The notes beneath the pieces were generated by a model, which searched no databases, was not told the origin of the DNA, and saw nothing but the letters and a program-made list of their open reading frames with translations. DNA of 57,130 nt from Chitinophagaceae bacterium UBA1946 (GTDB lineage Bacteria; Bacteroidota; Bacteroidia; Chitinophagales; Chitinophagaceae), in assembly GCA_002336815.1 (NCBI GenBank), contig DDEU01000046.1:1003-58132 (forward strand). Reading direction: 5' to 3'. Positions 7,926 to 18,017 of the stretch are shown piece by piece (position 1 is the first letter of the stretch; each line of letters begins with the position of its first letter). A program made the position numbers and the translations under genes.

Positions 7926-8711
7926 TTAAAGAACAGGCATACCCGCCTGTTGGCTGCACCAGCTTAAAAATAGCTCCAGCCCTTGTCTTTTGGCATCATC
8001 AAGCCGGTATTGAATGCACTGCGTGTAGTATTTTTCAAGATCAAAATGCGGGTAAGGATGTTCGTTGATCACCTGCCGGAGATGATCAAAACCATATTGA
8101 TTGGCCCTGTCAAAATCTTCTGTAAATGCTTTGCTCATGGGCTTATTGCTGATCCAGGCGGCAAATACAAATGGCAAACCGGTATGATCTTTCCAGGCTT
8201 CTCCCAGGTCGTATACAAATGGATAATGATGTCTTTGCTCCAGCGCCCTGTCTCCTATCACTACAGCAGCCGTAGTGCCGCCGATATGATCAATAAAATC
8301 TTCGGATGCATTTTTGAAAACAGGTGAAGTTTTCCAGTATTCTTTGAACAGGTATTGCACCAGCATCACCGAAGTGCGGCTTTGGTAATCCAGCAATACC
8401 ATACTGATATCTTCTATCGGCACTTCACTAAAAAGACAAACGCTTGCAACCGGGCCGTCTGCAGCAATGCAGTAATTTCCTATGATGTGAAATGCTTTCA
8501 TCTCCGGGATGATGGCAACGGGTACCAGGCCGATATCGATCCTGTTATCCAGCAGCGCCTGTGCAATTTTGCTGGGATAGCCGATCTCCAGCTCCACCTG
8601 GTCCTGCATCAGGCCATTTTCAAATCCGTAAATAAGGGGTTTGGTATTGAGGTAGCTAACGGCGCCTGCTTTGATTACTGGTGTAGCTGTTGGTGCGGCT
8701 TCTGAATTCAT
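7926..8711 (-). CDS. mqnA: Chorismate dehydratase, futalosine menaquinone pathway
   Basis: MqnA converts chorismate to 3-enolpyruvyl-benzoate, the first step of the futalosine route to menaquinone. The product has the periplasmic-binding-protein-like fold of the MqnA/MqnD family, with the N-terminal signature AVSYLNTKPLIYGFE and 'RIDIGLVPVAIIPEM' around residues 60-75, and normal length (about 261 residues). The ATG at 8711 is chosen: a perfect TTTG-N19-TATCTTTG promoter ends 5 bases upstream of it (8717-8747). An upstream in-frame ATG at 8738 lies inside that promoter and is unlikely. It is divergent from purB. Confidence 0.93.
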   Translation of the reverse strand: MNSEAAPTATPVIKAGAVSYLNTKPLIYGFENGLMQDQVELEIGYPSKIAQALLDNRIDIGLVPVAIIPEMKAFHIIGNYCIAADGPVASVCLFSEVPIEDISMVLLDYQSRTSVMLVQYLFKEYWKTSPVFKNASEDFIDHIGGTTAAVVIGDRALEQRHHYPFVYDLGEAWKDHTGLPFVFAAWISNKPMSKAFTEDFDRANQYGFDHLRQVINEHPYPHFDLEKYYTQCIQYRLDDAKRQGLELFLSWCSQQAGMPVL

Positions 8712-8716
8712 GGCTG

Positions 8717-8747
8717 CAAAGATAAGGTGGTAGTGCACTATTTCAAA
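8717..8747 (-). promoter_or_regulatory. Consensus promoter of mqnA
   Basis: On the minus strand: TTTG (8747-8744), spacer of exactly 19 bases, TATCTTTG (8724-8717). This matches the Bacteroidota primary-sigma consensus TTTG-N19-TAnnTTTG with no mismatch. Transcription should start within a few bases of the ATG at 8711, so the message is probably leaderless or nearly so. Confidence 0.75.
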
Positions 8748-8756
8748 CGCAGCCGC

Positions 8757-8764
8757 TATCTTTG
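8757..8764 (+). promoter_or_regulatory. -7 box TATCTTTG of purB
   Basis: Exact match to TAnnTTTG, 17 bases before the purB ATG. It is the same octamer as in the divergent mqnA promoter. No TTG is found at the usual -33 position, so strength is uncertain. Confidence 0.45.
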
Positions 8765-8781
8765 CGGCCTACACAAACATT

Positions 8782-10119
8782 ATGGAAATTTCAACACTTA
8801 CCGCCATTGGCCCGGTTGACGGGCGTTACAGGAAACAACTGCACCATCTGGATGAATATTTTAGTGAGTATGCGCTTATCAGGTACAGGGTGTTGGTGGA
8901 GGTAGAATATTTTTTATTCCTGGCCGAAAAGAAATTTTTCAAACTGCCGGCTGCGGTAAAAGCACACCTGGAAAATGTAGTGGACGGTTTTTCAATTGCC
9001 GATGCGGAACAGATCAAGGAAACAGAGAAGATCACCAACCATGATGTAAAAGCCGTAGAATATTTTTTAAAACTGCAATTGGATAAATGCAATGCCGCAG
9101 CATTGAAAGAATGGGTGCATTTTGGGCTCACTTCGCAGGACATCAACAATACGGCCATCCCCCTGAGTTGGAAACATGCAGTGGAGCATGAATACCTGCC
9201 CGCAGTGATCAATCTCCAGTCGCTCATTACCAAAATGGCAGACAGTTATAAAACAGTTTCACTGCTGGCAAGAACGCATGGCCAGCCGGCTTCTCCCACA
9301 ACTTTGGGCAAGGAAATGATGGTGTTTGCAGAAAGGATAGATAACCAGGTACAACTGTTTAGCTACATCCCATTTACTGCTAAATTTGGCGGCGCTACCG
9401 GTAACTTCAATGCTCACCATGTGGCCTACCCGAAATACGACTGGATAAAATTTGCCAATGAATTTGTAAACACAAAACTGGGTCTTGACCGGCAACAATA
9501 CACCACCCAGATAGAACATTATGATACACTTGCCGCACATTTCGATGCAGTAAAACGTATCAATACCATCCTTATTGATTTCAGCAGGGATATCTGGGCC
9601 TACATCAGCATGGATTACTTTAAGCAACAAACAAAAAAGGGAGAGATCGGCAGCAGCGCCATGCCGCATAAGGTGAATCCCATTGATTTTGAAAATGCTG
9701 AAGGCAATCTCGGAATTGCGAATGCACTGCTCGAACATTTTTCGGCCAAACTACCGGTATCCAGACTGCAGCGGGATCTTACAGATTCAACCGTGTTGAG
9801 AAATATTGGTGTACCTGTGGCGCACACGATCCTTGCAATCAGGTCAATTGAAAAGGGCATTGGTAAACTGGTATTGAACCAGGCAGCCATCAATAAAGAC
9901 CTTGATAATAACTGGGCAGTTGTGGCTGAAGCCATCCAGACGATCTTGAGACGGGAGCAATATCCTCAACCATACGAGGCATTGAAAGATCTTACCAGGG
10001 GCAAAGCTTCCATTGATAAAACAGCGATCCACGCTTTTATCAGCAGGTTGAAAGTAACCGCTGCAGTTAAAAAAGAATTGAAAGCGATCACTCCTTTCAA
10101 TTACACTGGCATATCATAG
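8782..10119 (+). CDS. purB: Adenylosuccinate lyase
   Basis: PurB catalyses two fumarate-releasing steps of purine synthesis: SAICAR to AICAR and adenylosuccinate to AMP. The 445-residue product is close to the length of the E. coli-type enzyme. It carries the fumarase/aspartase superfamily signature GSSAMPHKVNP (Ser291 to Lys297 region, with the catalytic-loop serine) and the conserved 'HFGLTSQDINNTA' and 'ARTHGQPASPTT' segments. The enzyme is a cytoplasmic homotetramer in characterised relatives. It converges on the giant T9SS gene with only 4 bases between stop codons. Confidence 0.97.
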   Translation: MEISTLTAIGPVDGRYRKQLHHLDEYFSEYALIRYRVLVEVEYFLFLAEKKFFKLPAAVKAHLENVVDGFSIADAEQIKETEKITNHDVKAVEYFLKLQLDKCNAAALKEWVHFGLTSQDINNTAIPLSWKHAVEHEYLPAVINLQSLITKMADSYKTVSLLARTHGQPASPTTLGKEMMVFAERIDNQVQLFSYIPFTAKFGGATGNFNAHHVAYPKYDWIKFANEFVNTKLGLDRQQYTTQIEHYDTLAAHFDAVKRINTILIDFSRDIWAYISMDYFKQQTKKGEIGSSAMPHKVNPIDFENAEGNLGIANALLEHFSAKLPVSRLQRDLTDSTVLRNIGVPVAHTILAIRSIEKGIGKLVLNQAAINKDLDNNWAVVAEAIQTILRREQYPQPYEALKDLTRGKASIDKTAIHAFISRLKVTAAVKKELKAITPFNYTGIS

Positions 10120-10123
10120 GCGT

Positions 10124-13100
10124 TTATTGTACCAGAACCTGTATCACTTGCCTGCTGCTATTGGGCAGGGCTATATCCAGTTGATAAGTTCCCGGAACCA
10201 GGGGCTGCTGGCTGTTTAGCTGGTAGGTCGCGGTGCCACCGGGATGGCTGATCTTTTCTGTCAGCATTGTTTTTCCTTCTGCGTTCAATAATCTCAAGGC
10301 GTAATCACCCTTTGGCAATTTGCCGCCCACCTGTACATTGATGCGGTTGTTGATGACCGGGTTTGGAAACACATACAAAGCAGGATTGCTTCGCAATACA
10401 CTGATAGCGGCAACATTGCTGTATGCGGTCACGCCATATTTGCTGATCACTTTAATGCGGTAGTAATAATCACCCGTTGGGGCAGTTAGGTCCGTAAAAT
10501 GATAAGCTGTTGCGTTTGCGTTATCATGTGCCCTGCTGGCAACGGTAATAAAATGTTCACCATCTGCAGAACGCTCAATTTCATAATGATCGGGTACATC
10601 TTCCGCTGCTGCTTTCCATTCTATTTCTACATTGTCATTTTTTAAAACTGCCAGGCAGGTGGCAAATTGCAACCAGGGTTTAAATACGAGCCGGAAACGG
10701 TCTGCTGCAGCCGCATCCACGCCGGGGATATCAAAGGTTATTTTGGTAGCAGCAACCAGGCTTACCGGTGTACGGCTGTTCAAAAATCTATCTTCCAGGT
10801 AACAGGCGAGGTTTTGCGATACCATACTGTCGGGTACAAACTCAAACTGGTAGGTCTTCAGTTTCATTTGTGTCATCTTAAAGAAAAGGGTATCCGATAC
10901 CGTTACGGGCTTTCTTCTTTCTATAGCTACTATCCTTCCCTGGCGCATCAATCCGAAATTTTCCGAAAAATTGCTCAGCTTATCGATGTCCATTCCATCT
11001 GCATCATTGTTGTATGCAGGATTGTAGGTGGTGAGTATGCCGTCGATCAACGAAGTACTGCCATCACCATTAACAGCATGCAGGTTGGTGCGTAGTTGCC
11101 TGTTGGCCGGCCTGAATACCAATACAGTGCTGCCGTTTGCTTTCACGGTTTCATTAAAATTGACTGTTTTTGTGCCTGCACCAAAATCCATCATAAATGC
11201 GGCTCCCGACTGGATAGTACCAATATCATCAATTCCCTGGCTTCCGCCCGAGGAACTATAATCATTCGCAGCAACAACCGTTCTGTCGTAAGAACTGCCA
11301 TTGTAGGCAAGGGTTACCCAGGCGCCTACACCGTTGCTTCCTGCCAGTGTAGGGTCCCACAGGTAATACTTGTTCTCTGCCTGTGTAAAACCATTCTGCG
11401 TGGCCAAATTGTTGAAATTAATGGCGGATGCAAAAGGGTTACCCACAACAGTTAGCCCGGTGCTGGTTACAGGCAATGCGCTCACATTGGCAACATTCAG
11501 TTTGCCGCTTACACGAAGCGTGGTGGTGTTGGGAACGGTGGCGGTACCATAGCTCAGGTCAACCGCCCTGCTGCCTCTTACAAAAAGCATGTATCCCTGC
11601 TCGTCAGTAACTTTTTTGGTATACATGGAAGTGGCTACCGACAGGCCAAGCCAGGAGCTGCCGTTGAAAACCTTTATGGATGGATTGCCGTTCACATTCT
11701 GATCGTATCCGTTGGCGTTGGTACCGCCGCTGATATGCGTTCCAAATCCATCGGCAGGATTGCTTGTTACAGTAGCTGGTCCCATCGGCCATTGGGTGGC
11801 ACCTTCCTGCCAGGCCGCGTTGATGCTGGGTGCCGTTGCTGCCGATACCGGTGCAGTCAATAAACGCCAGGCTCTTTTTGCCGGGATAAAGCGCTGTACC
11901 ACAAATTTGCCGGTTCCATTATAATTGAAAGCAGCGCTGTTGCCAAGTGGTCCCACGCTGGCTGTTGCAATGGCATCGGAGTAAATGGTGATATCGTTAT
12001 TATTGAGGCTGATGCTGCCATTGGTAGGCTGCAGGGTTCCTGTAAATGCAAAAGCTTTATCGATGTTTACGCCAGCGGCATTGTTTACTTCAATATTTTT
12101 CATAGCCGCCACGGTGGCTGTAGCGCCCGGGAAATTCTGTACTGCGGTGCCGTTGAGGATGATCTTGCCGTTGTTCGCAATGGTTCCATTGCTGTTGGTA
12201 TAACTGCCTTTTATAGTTAATTCGCCTGCATTATCAATGGTAACTGAAGCGCCTGGATGAATGTTGATATTCCGCACACTGTTATTGCTGCTGATCACCG
12301 GGTAATTTAAAAGGCCTGTTGGTATGATGGCATCTGATAAAGCTGTTGGAACACCATTGCACCAGTTGCCGGCATCATTCCAGTTGGTATTATTGCCAAG
12401 CCAGGTGCCAATTGGATTTACGATAACAGTCGCCACCGGGTTGCCGGTACTCACTGCAGGCACATTGCCATCGCAGGGGCTGGTACCACCTGAAGCTCTT
12501 AAGTAATAAGTAGCATTGATCGTAGGTATGATGACGGTGGCAGCATCTGCGGCTGTTGAAGGACTGCCTACGGGTGTGATAAAATTATTGGCCGGAGTTC
12601 CTTCGTACCATTGCCATTGCGCTCCTGCTACAATGGAGCCACCGGTTTGCGTGAGCGTAATACTGTTGCCTTCACAAACAGTGAGTACCGGAACACCGTC
12701 TGCCAGTGCGCCGGTATTGGCGATCGAAGCAGGAATTACCAATACTGCTACTTCGTTGCTGGCATTGCTGCTGGCACCACAACTTACCAGTGCCTGGTAG
12801 TAAGTGGTAGCCGTAATAACAGCAGGCGTATAGGTAAGACTGTTGGCTCCAACGTTGGTCCATGGCCCGCCGCTTGTAAAAGATTGTTGCCATTGTACAG
12901 TTCCGATACTACCGGTGAGGCTTAACACAGGGATGCCGGCATTGCAGAAATTGAGGACAGAGGAAGAAAGTGTGCCGATATTATAAGTGCCTGGTGTTAC
13001 AGATACGGTATAGGTATCGTTGGTAATGTCTACATCTGTTTGCGTTCCTCCTACAGCAGTGCTGACGGAAAAATTGTAGATGCCGGGAACACTCATGTCA

Positions 13101-15832
13101 ATAGTAGATGGCATCGTTACGATGAGGGTATCTCCTGCAGCAAGTACACCGGCATTGATCGCAGTATTGATAGTGGTATTGAGCGTACCTGAAACGGTTA
13201 CACTAACGGTTACGGGTGCACTTGCAAAATTGATGGAGGCCGTGTTGTGATTTTTGATCACTACTTTCACCTGTGCCGCCGCATTCAGGCAGGCAAAGCT
13301 GGCGGGGTTGAGCAGATTGACCGCACCCATATCAGCCTTTGACACAGCGGTGAAATTGCCTGCGTCTGCCCCGATATCAGTTTGCGAAAGCAAGGCTCTT
13401 GCCTGAGCATCGTAGTCATCAGTAACTGTTGCGATCAACTGGCCGTTGGCTTCAACGATGGAAGGCGTCGGGCTGGGTTTTATGTGAAGGTCAACTGTTG
13501 TACTGTTTCCGGTGGGATTGACAAATTGAGGATTAACGCTGTAGGAGTTGGCATCCCCGCCGATGGCAGTCCGCCATGCTGCCAATGTAGCGAAATCAGT
13601 GCCGGCAATATTTCCCAGCACTTTGCCGGAGCCGGTTGCCAGCAATACGTTTGCATCGGAACTAACTCCTGCAGCGCCGCCAATTTTTATCGCATAGTGC
13701 GAAGGGCTAGTGCCCGACACATCAGAACGGGCATTCCAGAAAATATTGTTTTTATAGGTTCTTGCTGTTCCGGAATTGATGGTGCTGTTAAAAGCTGCAG
13801 AATTACTTCCTGCCGTAACACCTGATCCGCCGATGTACACACTGTTAAAATAAAAATTATTGGTGCCGCCTGTTTCGTAAATACCTTCCATATCAAATGC
13901 CGTTGCAATGCTTAGCCCGGCACTGTTGATGCCGAACCGGATCATGTTATTGATATAATCGGCACTGCCGCCTGCGGCATGAATACCTATTACCGCTGTA
14001 AGTGTATTGGTACTGGTAGCAGCCGGTGAAAATGAATGGATCAGATTTTTCTCAATCACATTCGTGCCGCCTGCTGCCCCCGCATAATAAATGCCTGCGG
14101 CTGCGCCACGCAATGCCAGTGACTCAGTAGAAATAATGGAAAGCTTGTTATTCCTGATCTGCTGGCTATTAGCAGTCGCAGTATTGCTGATTCCTATAAC
14201 AGTATAGCCTGCAGCACTGGTTGCATAAGATTTGCAGCCGGAAATGGTATTGTCACTAATGTGATAAGTCGCATTTCCCTGTACCCTGATGCCGTACAGT
14301 ATTGCATTGCTTCCAATGCCCGGAGCCCAGATATTGTAAATGCCATTATTGGAGATGGTGTGATTGCCGGAGGATAGGTTGCCACTGATAGCAGCGAAAT
14401 TGGTATTGAGAAAATGGTTCACACTGGGCAGGTAGGTAGAACTGCCAAGGGTGTTGTTGCTGATGGTATAGGAGCCGGAGTTGCCTGAAAAATTAATGAG
14501 CTGAAAGCCACAGGTGGTGCTGGTTCCCGCCATATCAATGTTGCCGATAGCGTTGTTGCTGATGTTCATCGTACCCGTGCCGGTACTGCCACTGCCGCAA
14601 TTGATGATGGAAAAATTATTGCTGGCCACATTGGAATTTAACGACACTGCAATATTACCCAGTGAAGAGGAACTGCCAACCACGTTTGGTGTAACCGTAC
14701 CAACATTGTAAGCCCCATCTGCAAGGTTGTAAAGAGAATGTACGGGTGAAGAACTTACTGAAATGAATATAATGTTCCAGATCGAATTGCCTTGTATACT
14801 GCTAACCGGCGAAGTTGCCAGGCTCAACCTCACCACCTGTATCGAACCACTGCCATTGAGGTTAAAATTACCACCACTGGCCATGGCTACCGGTCCACCG
14901 ATCCGGTTGCCGCTGATGGTGAAATTGCTCATTTGCGAATTGAAGACATTGATCGCAGAAAAGATGCCGGCAATGGGTTTTGGCGTTCCAAAATTATGAC
15001 CGAAAATATTGTTACTGATCGTCCAGTCACTGCAGCCCTGTGTTACCTTCACGCCAGCCATATCCCCGGTGGCGCTGTAAAAATTTAAAAAGGTATTATT
15101 TGAGATCAGTACATCATTGTTGTACAGGGAACCGGTAGTGCTTCCCGCCGAAAATATGGCGTTGTTGGGTGTACCTGCTGCCGCATCGGAAAGTATGTTG
15201 TTATCAATGCTGATATTGTCATTGCCAGTTGAGCCGCTGGTACCGGAGAGGATAATGGTTCCGCCGGCAACATTGTTGTTTGAACTTTTGATGTTGCAGT
15301 AAGTAATGGAATTGAAACTGGCATCATTCGCAAACCGGATGGCATACGCATTTCCAACAACGGTGTTTTGAATGGTCAATTCTCTTGCAGTACCGGTACC
15401 GCCGGGTCTTCCATCGACTGTTACAAAATCGCCCCCATCGAATAGTATTGTACCTACAGCACTGCTACTGCTGATGCCTAATCCCGTGGCACCGGTCTCC
15501 GGTCTAAACGTGATGGTATTGACGGCATTGGTTCCGGGGATAGCGTTTATCGTGATGGGGAATGTTTCAACAGTTGAAACATAGGTAGCCTTCAATTCAA
15601 AAATAAAAGGTCCCGTGATGCTGGCGCATGAGTATAGATCGGCAAGGGCTGCTGTAATGGACACGTAATCTCCTCCTGGCCCGATCGTATATAAACCGGG
15701 AACAGGACAGGCGAGCGGTGATGAAGTCGTGTTCTTTTCAACGGGCATCCTCTCATTTCCGGACGCAGACACGGTTTGCTGGTAAAAGGCAAACAGTACC
15801 ATCGTTAGAAGAACCGGGTAAATTTTACGCAT
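10124..15832 (-). CDS. Giant secreted beta-helix protein with T9SS type A sorting domain
   Basis: About 1,902 residues from the ATG at 15832, which directly precedes a signal peptide (MRKIYPVLLTMVLFAFYQQT); an upstream in-frame ATG at 15859 adds nine residues. The order is: signal peptide, a long right-handed parallel beta-helix region with many Asn-ladder repeats of the type 'ISNNTI' (about 40-800), Ig-like domains (about 860-1180), a 'GNWCNGVPTALSDAIIP' segment, further beta-rich domains, a fibronectin-III-like module (about 1735-1815), and a C-terminal T9SS type A domain with 'FPNPVINNRINV' and a final 'GTYQLDI..VIQVLVQ'. It is predicted to be exported across both membranes and anchored to the surface or released. 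A ligand or substrate cannot be told; adhesion or polysaccharide binding is an inference. Confidence 0.9.
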   Translation of the reverse strand: MRKIYPVLLTMVLFAFYQQTVSASGNERMPVEKNTTSSPLACPVPGLYTIGPGGDYVSITAALADLYSCASITGPFIFELKATYVSTVETFPITINAIPGTNAVNTITFRPETGATGLGISSSSAVGTILFDGGDFVTVDGRPGGTGTARELTIQNTVVGNAYAIRFANDASFNSITYCNIKSSNNNVAGGTIILSGTSGSTGNDNISIDNNILSDAAAGTPNNAIFSAGSTTGSLYNNDVLISNNTFLNFYSATGDMAGVKVTQGCSDWTISNNIFGHNFGTPKPIAGIFSAINVFNSQMSNFTISGNRIGGPVAMASGGNFNLNGSGSIQVVRLSLATSPVSSIQGNSIWNIIFISVSSSPVHSLYNLADGAYNVGTVTPNVVGSSSSLGNIAVSLNSNVASNNFSIINCGSGSTGTGTMNISNNAIGNIDMAGTSTTCGFQLINFSGNSGSYTISNNTLGSSTYLPSVNHFLNTNFAAISGNLSSGNHTISNNGIYNIWAPGIGSNAILYGIRVQGNATYHISDNTISGCKSYATSAAGYTVIGISNTATANSQQIRNNKLSIISTESLALRGAAAGIYYAGAAGGTNVIEKNLIHSFSPAATSTNTLTAVIGIHAAGGSADYINNMIRFGINSAGLSIATAFDMEGIYETGGTNNFYFNSVYIGGSGVTAGSNSAAFNSTINSGTARTYKNNIFWNARSDVSGTSPSHYAIKIGGAAGVSSDANVLLATGSGKVLGNIAGTDFATLAAWRTAIGGDANSYSVNPQFVNPTGNSTTVDLHIKPSPTPSIVEANGQLIATVTDDYDAQARALLSQTDIGADAGNFTAVSKADMGAVNLLNPASFACLNAAAQVKVVIKNHNTASINFASAPVTVSVTVSGTLNTTINTAINAGVLAAGDTLIVTMPSTIDMSVPGIYNFSVSTAVGGTQTDVDITNDTYTVSVTPGTYNIGTLSSSVLNFCNAGIPVLSLTGSIGTVQWQQSFTSGGPWTNVGANSLTYTPAVITATTYYQALVSCGASSNASNEVAVLVIPASIANTGALADGVPVLTVCEGNSITLTQTGGSIVAGAQWQWYEGTPANNFITPVGSPSTAADAATVIIPTINATYYLRASGGTSPCDGNVPAVSTGNPVATVIVNPIGTWLGNNTNWNDAGNWCNGVPTALSDAIIPTGLLNYPVISSNNSVRNINIHPGASVTIDNAGELTIKGSYTNSNGTIANNGKIILNGTAVQNFPGATATVAAMKNIEVNNAAGVNIDKAFAFTGTLQPTNGSISLNNNDITIYSDAIATASVGPLGNSAAFNYNGTGKFVVQRFIPAKRAWRLLTAPVSAATAPSINAAWQEGATQWPMGPATVTSNPADGFGTHISGGTNANGYDQNVNGNPSIKVFNGSSWLGLSVATSMYTKKVTDEQGYMLFVRGSRAVDLSYGTATVPNTTTLRVSGKLNVANVSALPVTSTGLTVVGNPFASAINFNNLATQNGFTQAENKYYLWDPTLAGSNGVGAWVTLAYNGSSYDRTVVAANDYSSSGGSQGIDDIGTIQSGAAFMMDFGAGTKTVNFNETVKANGSTVLVFRPANRQLRTNLHAVNGDGSTSLIDGILTTYNPAYNNDADGMDIDKLSNFSENFGLMRQGRIVAIERRKPVTVSDTLFFKMTQMKLKTYQFEFVPDSMVSQNLACYLEDRFLNSRTPVSLVAATKITFDIPGVDAAAADRFRLVFKPWLQFATCLAVLKNDNVEIEWKAAAEDVPDHYEIERSADGEHFITVASRAHDNANATAYHFTDLTAPTGDYYYRIKVISKYGVTAYSNVAAISVLRSNPALYVFPNPVINNRINVQVGGKLPKGDYALRLLNAEGKTMLTEKISHPGGTATYQLNSQQPLVPGTYQLDIALPNSSRQVIQVLVQ

Positions 15833-16113
15833 AATAATTTGCTTACAGGGCGCTGACATTTTCTTGTGTTACAAACTGTATTGCAGGTTTCAGCAATAAA
15901 AAAATCTACTATAAATGATTGTTGAATGACTTTTCGATAGGAGGAGTACTATACATTATTGCATAATACTTTACTGGGTTGCTTTTTCCTTTCAGGGGAG
16001 CTGGCTAATCGGGCAGGATGAAGATTATGCACAATATTATTAATAATACTTCAAATATGGCATTTTTTTTCGAGGTATTTGCAAAAAAAAGGGAGAAGAC
16101 TACAACAGGTAAA

Positions 16114-16140
16114 CAGCAGGAGGTGACCTTTCTCCTGCTG
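16114..16140 (-). terminator. Terminator of prfC
   Basis: Inverted repeat CAGCAGGAG / CTCCTGCTG with a 9-base loop, 9 bases after the prfC stop codon. On the minus strand it is followed by TTTACCTGTT, a weak T-tract. Confidence 0.6.
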
Positions 16141-16148
16141 CTACTGGA

Positions 16149-17735
16149 TTATTTATGTATTTCACTGGTAAAGTGAAACTCGATATCGGGATTGTTTTGT
16201 CTTTCTGTATTTAAGAACCATTCGCTTTGGGCGAGGTAAACCAGGTGACCGTCTTTGTCTTCGGCGATATTTGCCTGTTTATAGCGGATAAAATCTTCCA
16301 GTTTCCCGGGGTCTTTACTGGTGATCCAGCAGGCTTTAAAAAAGGGCAGGCTGTTCATTTGTACCGATGCACTGTACTCATGTAACAGGCGGTATTGTAT
16401 CACTTCAAACTGCAGTTCCCCAACGCAACCGATGATCTTTTTAGTGCCGCCAAACTGGGTAAACAACTGGGCTACACCTTCATCAGTTAGCTGGATCAGT
16501 CCCTTCTCCAACTGCTTGGTTTTCATCGGATCCTTATTCTGTACTTCTCTAAATATTTCAGGTGAAAAAGTTGGTATGCCTGTGAAATAAAACTGCTCTC
16601 CTTCGGTCAATGTATCGCCGATCTTAAAGTTTCCGGTATCAAATAAGCCTACCACATCACCGGGATAGGCTTCTTCGATCACATCTTTTTGACGGGCCAA
16701 AAAACTGTAAGGATTGCTAAAGCGCATCTCTTTATCAAGCCTTACATGATCGTAATATTTATTGCGCTCAAAGCGGCCGCTGCAAACTCTCAGGAATGCG
16801 ATCCTGTCACGGTGTTTGGGATCAAGGTTGGCATGTATCTTAAAAATGAAACCGCTGAATTTATCTTCATCCGGGCTGATATCCCTTACGGTAGTATGTC
16901 GTGGTCTCGGTGTAGGTGCAATGCGGATAAAAGTGTCCAGCATTTCCTTCACACCAAAATTATTTACAGCGCTTCCAAAGAACACGGGCGCTACTTTTCC
17001 ACTGAGGTAATCTGCTTCATTCAATTCGCCGTATACACCATCGATCAGTTCTACATCTTCCCTTAAAGTTTCGGCATCCTTCTCTCCCACTTTTGCATCC
17101 AGGATAGCATCATTGAGGTTAGTGATCTCCACCACATCTTCATCATTGGCCTTGGTGCCGGCGGTAAACAATACCAGGCTTTTTTCATGCAGGTCGTACA
17201 CGCCTTTAAATTCCTTTCCGCTGTTGATGGGAACCGTCATCGGGTGCAGTTGTATCTTCAACTCTTTTTCTATTTCTTCCAGCAGATCAAAACGGTTCTT
17301 TCCATCCCGGTCCATCTTATTGATGAATACGATCACCGGGGTGCTTCGCATGGCGATCACTTCCATGAGCCGGCGGGTCTGTGCTTCCACCCCGTTCACG
17401 CTGTCGATCACCAGCACCACGCTGTCCACTGCCGTCAATGTTCGGTAAGTATCTTCCGCAAAGTCCTTGTGACCGGGTGTATCCAGCAGGTTAATGAGGT
17501 GACCCTGGTATTCAAATGTCATCACACTCGTTGCTACACTAATACCACGCTGGCGTTCTATTTCCATAAAATCGCTGGTAGCATGCTTTTTTATCTTATT
17601 GCTTTTAACTGCCCCGGCGGTTTGAATGGCACCACCAAACAGCAGGAATTTTTCGGTAAGGGTTGTTTTACCGGCATCCGGGTGAGAGATGATGGCGAAG
17701 GTCTTGCGCTTGTTTATTTCCTCGGTATATTTCAT
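16149..17735 (-). CDS. prfC: Peptide chain release factor 3
   Basis: RF3 is a translational GTPase that recycles RF1 and RF2 from the ribosome after termination. The 528-residue length is normal. GTP-binding motifs are all present: G1 SHPDAGKTT (about 17-25), the switch I region 'ERQRGISVATSV', G3 DTPGHKDF and G4 NKMD, followed by RF3-type domains II and III with 'FVFIFKIHANLDPKHRDRIAF'-like sequence. The gene stands alone, with a perfect promoter at 17792-17822 and a leader of about 50 bases. Confidence 0.97.
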   Translation of the reverse strand: MKYTEEINKRKTFAIISHPDAGKTTLTEKFLLFGGAIQTAGAVKSNKIKKHATSDFMEIERQRGISVATSVMTFEYQGHLINLLDTPGHKDFAEDTYRTLTAVDSVVLVIDSVNGVEAQTRRLMEVIAMRSTPVIVFINKMDRDGKNRFDLLEEIEKELKIQLHPMTVPINSGKEFKGVYDLHEKSLVLFTAGTKANDEDVVEITNLNDAILDAKVGEKDAETLREDVELIDGVYGELNEADYLSGKVAPVFFGSAVNNFGVKEMLDTFIRIAPTPRPRHTTVRDISPDEDKFSGFIFKIHANLDPKHRDRIAFLRVCSGRFERNKYYDHVRLDKEMRFSNPYSFLARQKDVIEEAYPGDVVGLFDTGNFKIGDTLTEGEQFYFTGIPTFSPEIFREVQNKDPMKTKQLEKGLIQLTDEGVAQLFTQFGGTKKIIGCVGELQFEVIQYRLLHEYSASVQMNSLPFFKACWITSKDPGKLEDFIRYKQANIAEDKDGHLVYLAQSEWFLNTERQNNPDIEFHFTSEIHK

Positions 17736-17791
17736 ATACTAACTGAACGAATTGCACCAACTACACGAATGAGTGCATTTTTTTTGAGCCG

Positions 17792-17822
17792 CAAAGGTAA
17801 GGTTTGATAAGGGAGCAGCAAA
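17792..17822 (-). promoter_or_regulatory. Consensus promoter of prfC
   Basis: On the minus strand: TTTG (17822-17819), a 19-base spacer, TACCTTTG (17799-17792). This is an exact match to TTTG-N19-TAnnTTTG. It lies 57 bases before the prfC ATG. Confidence 0.75.
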
Positions 17823-18017
17823 GGCTGTTGGGGAACTTGGTGTTGTAAAATTATAATGCGATGATACCTGGACTGTTTTTGGAGGAATAACACGTGGCTT
17901 AATGTTAATTCCCTGCAAAAAAAGCCTGCCGGGGAGGCAACGAACAGTTTTTGTAAAGAATCAGGCAAATGAAGGCTTAACTTCGCCGCCAATTTTTATT
18001 CTTTACAATTCCATCCC

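Noticed and set aside
10124..15859. Numerous plus-strand open frames within the beta-helix gene
   Set aside because: They are shadows of the repetitive coding sequence, with no start signals or recognisable domains.
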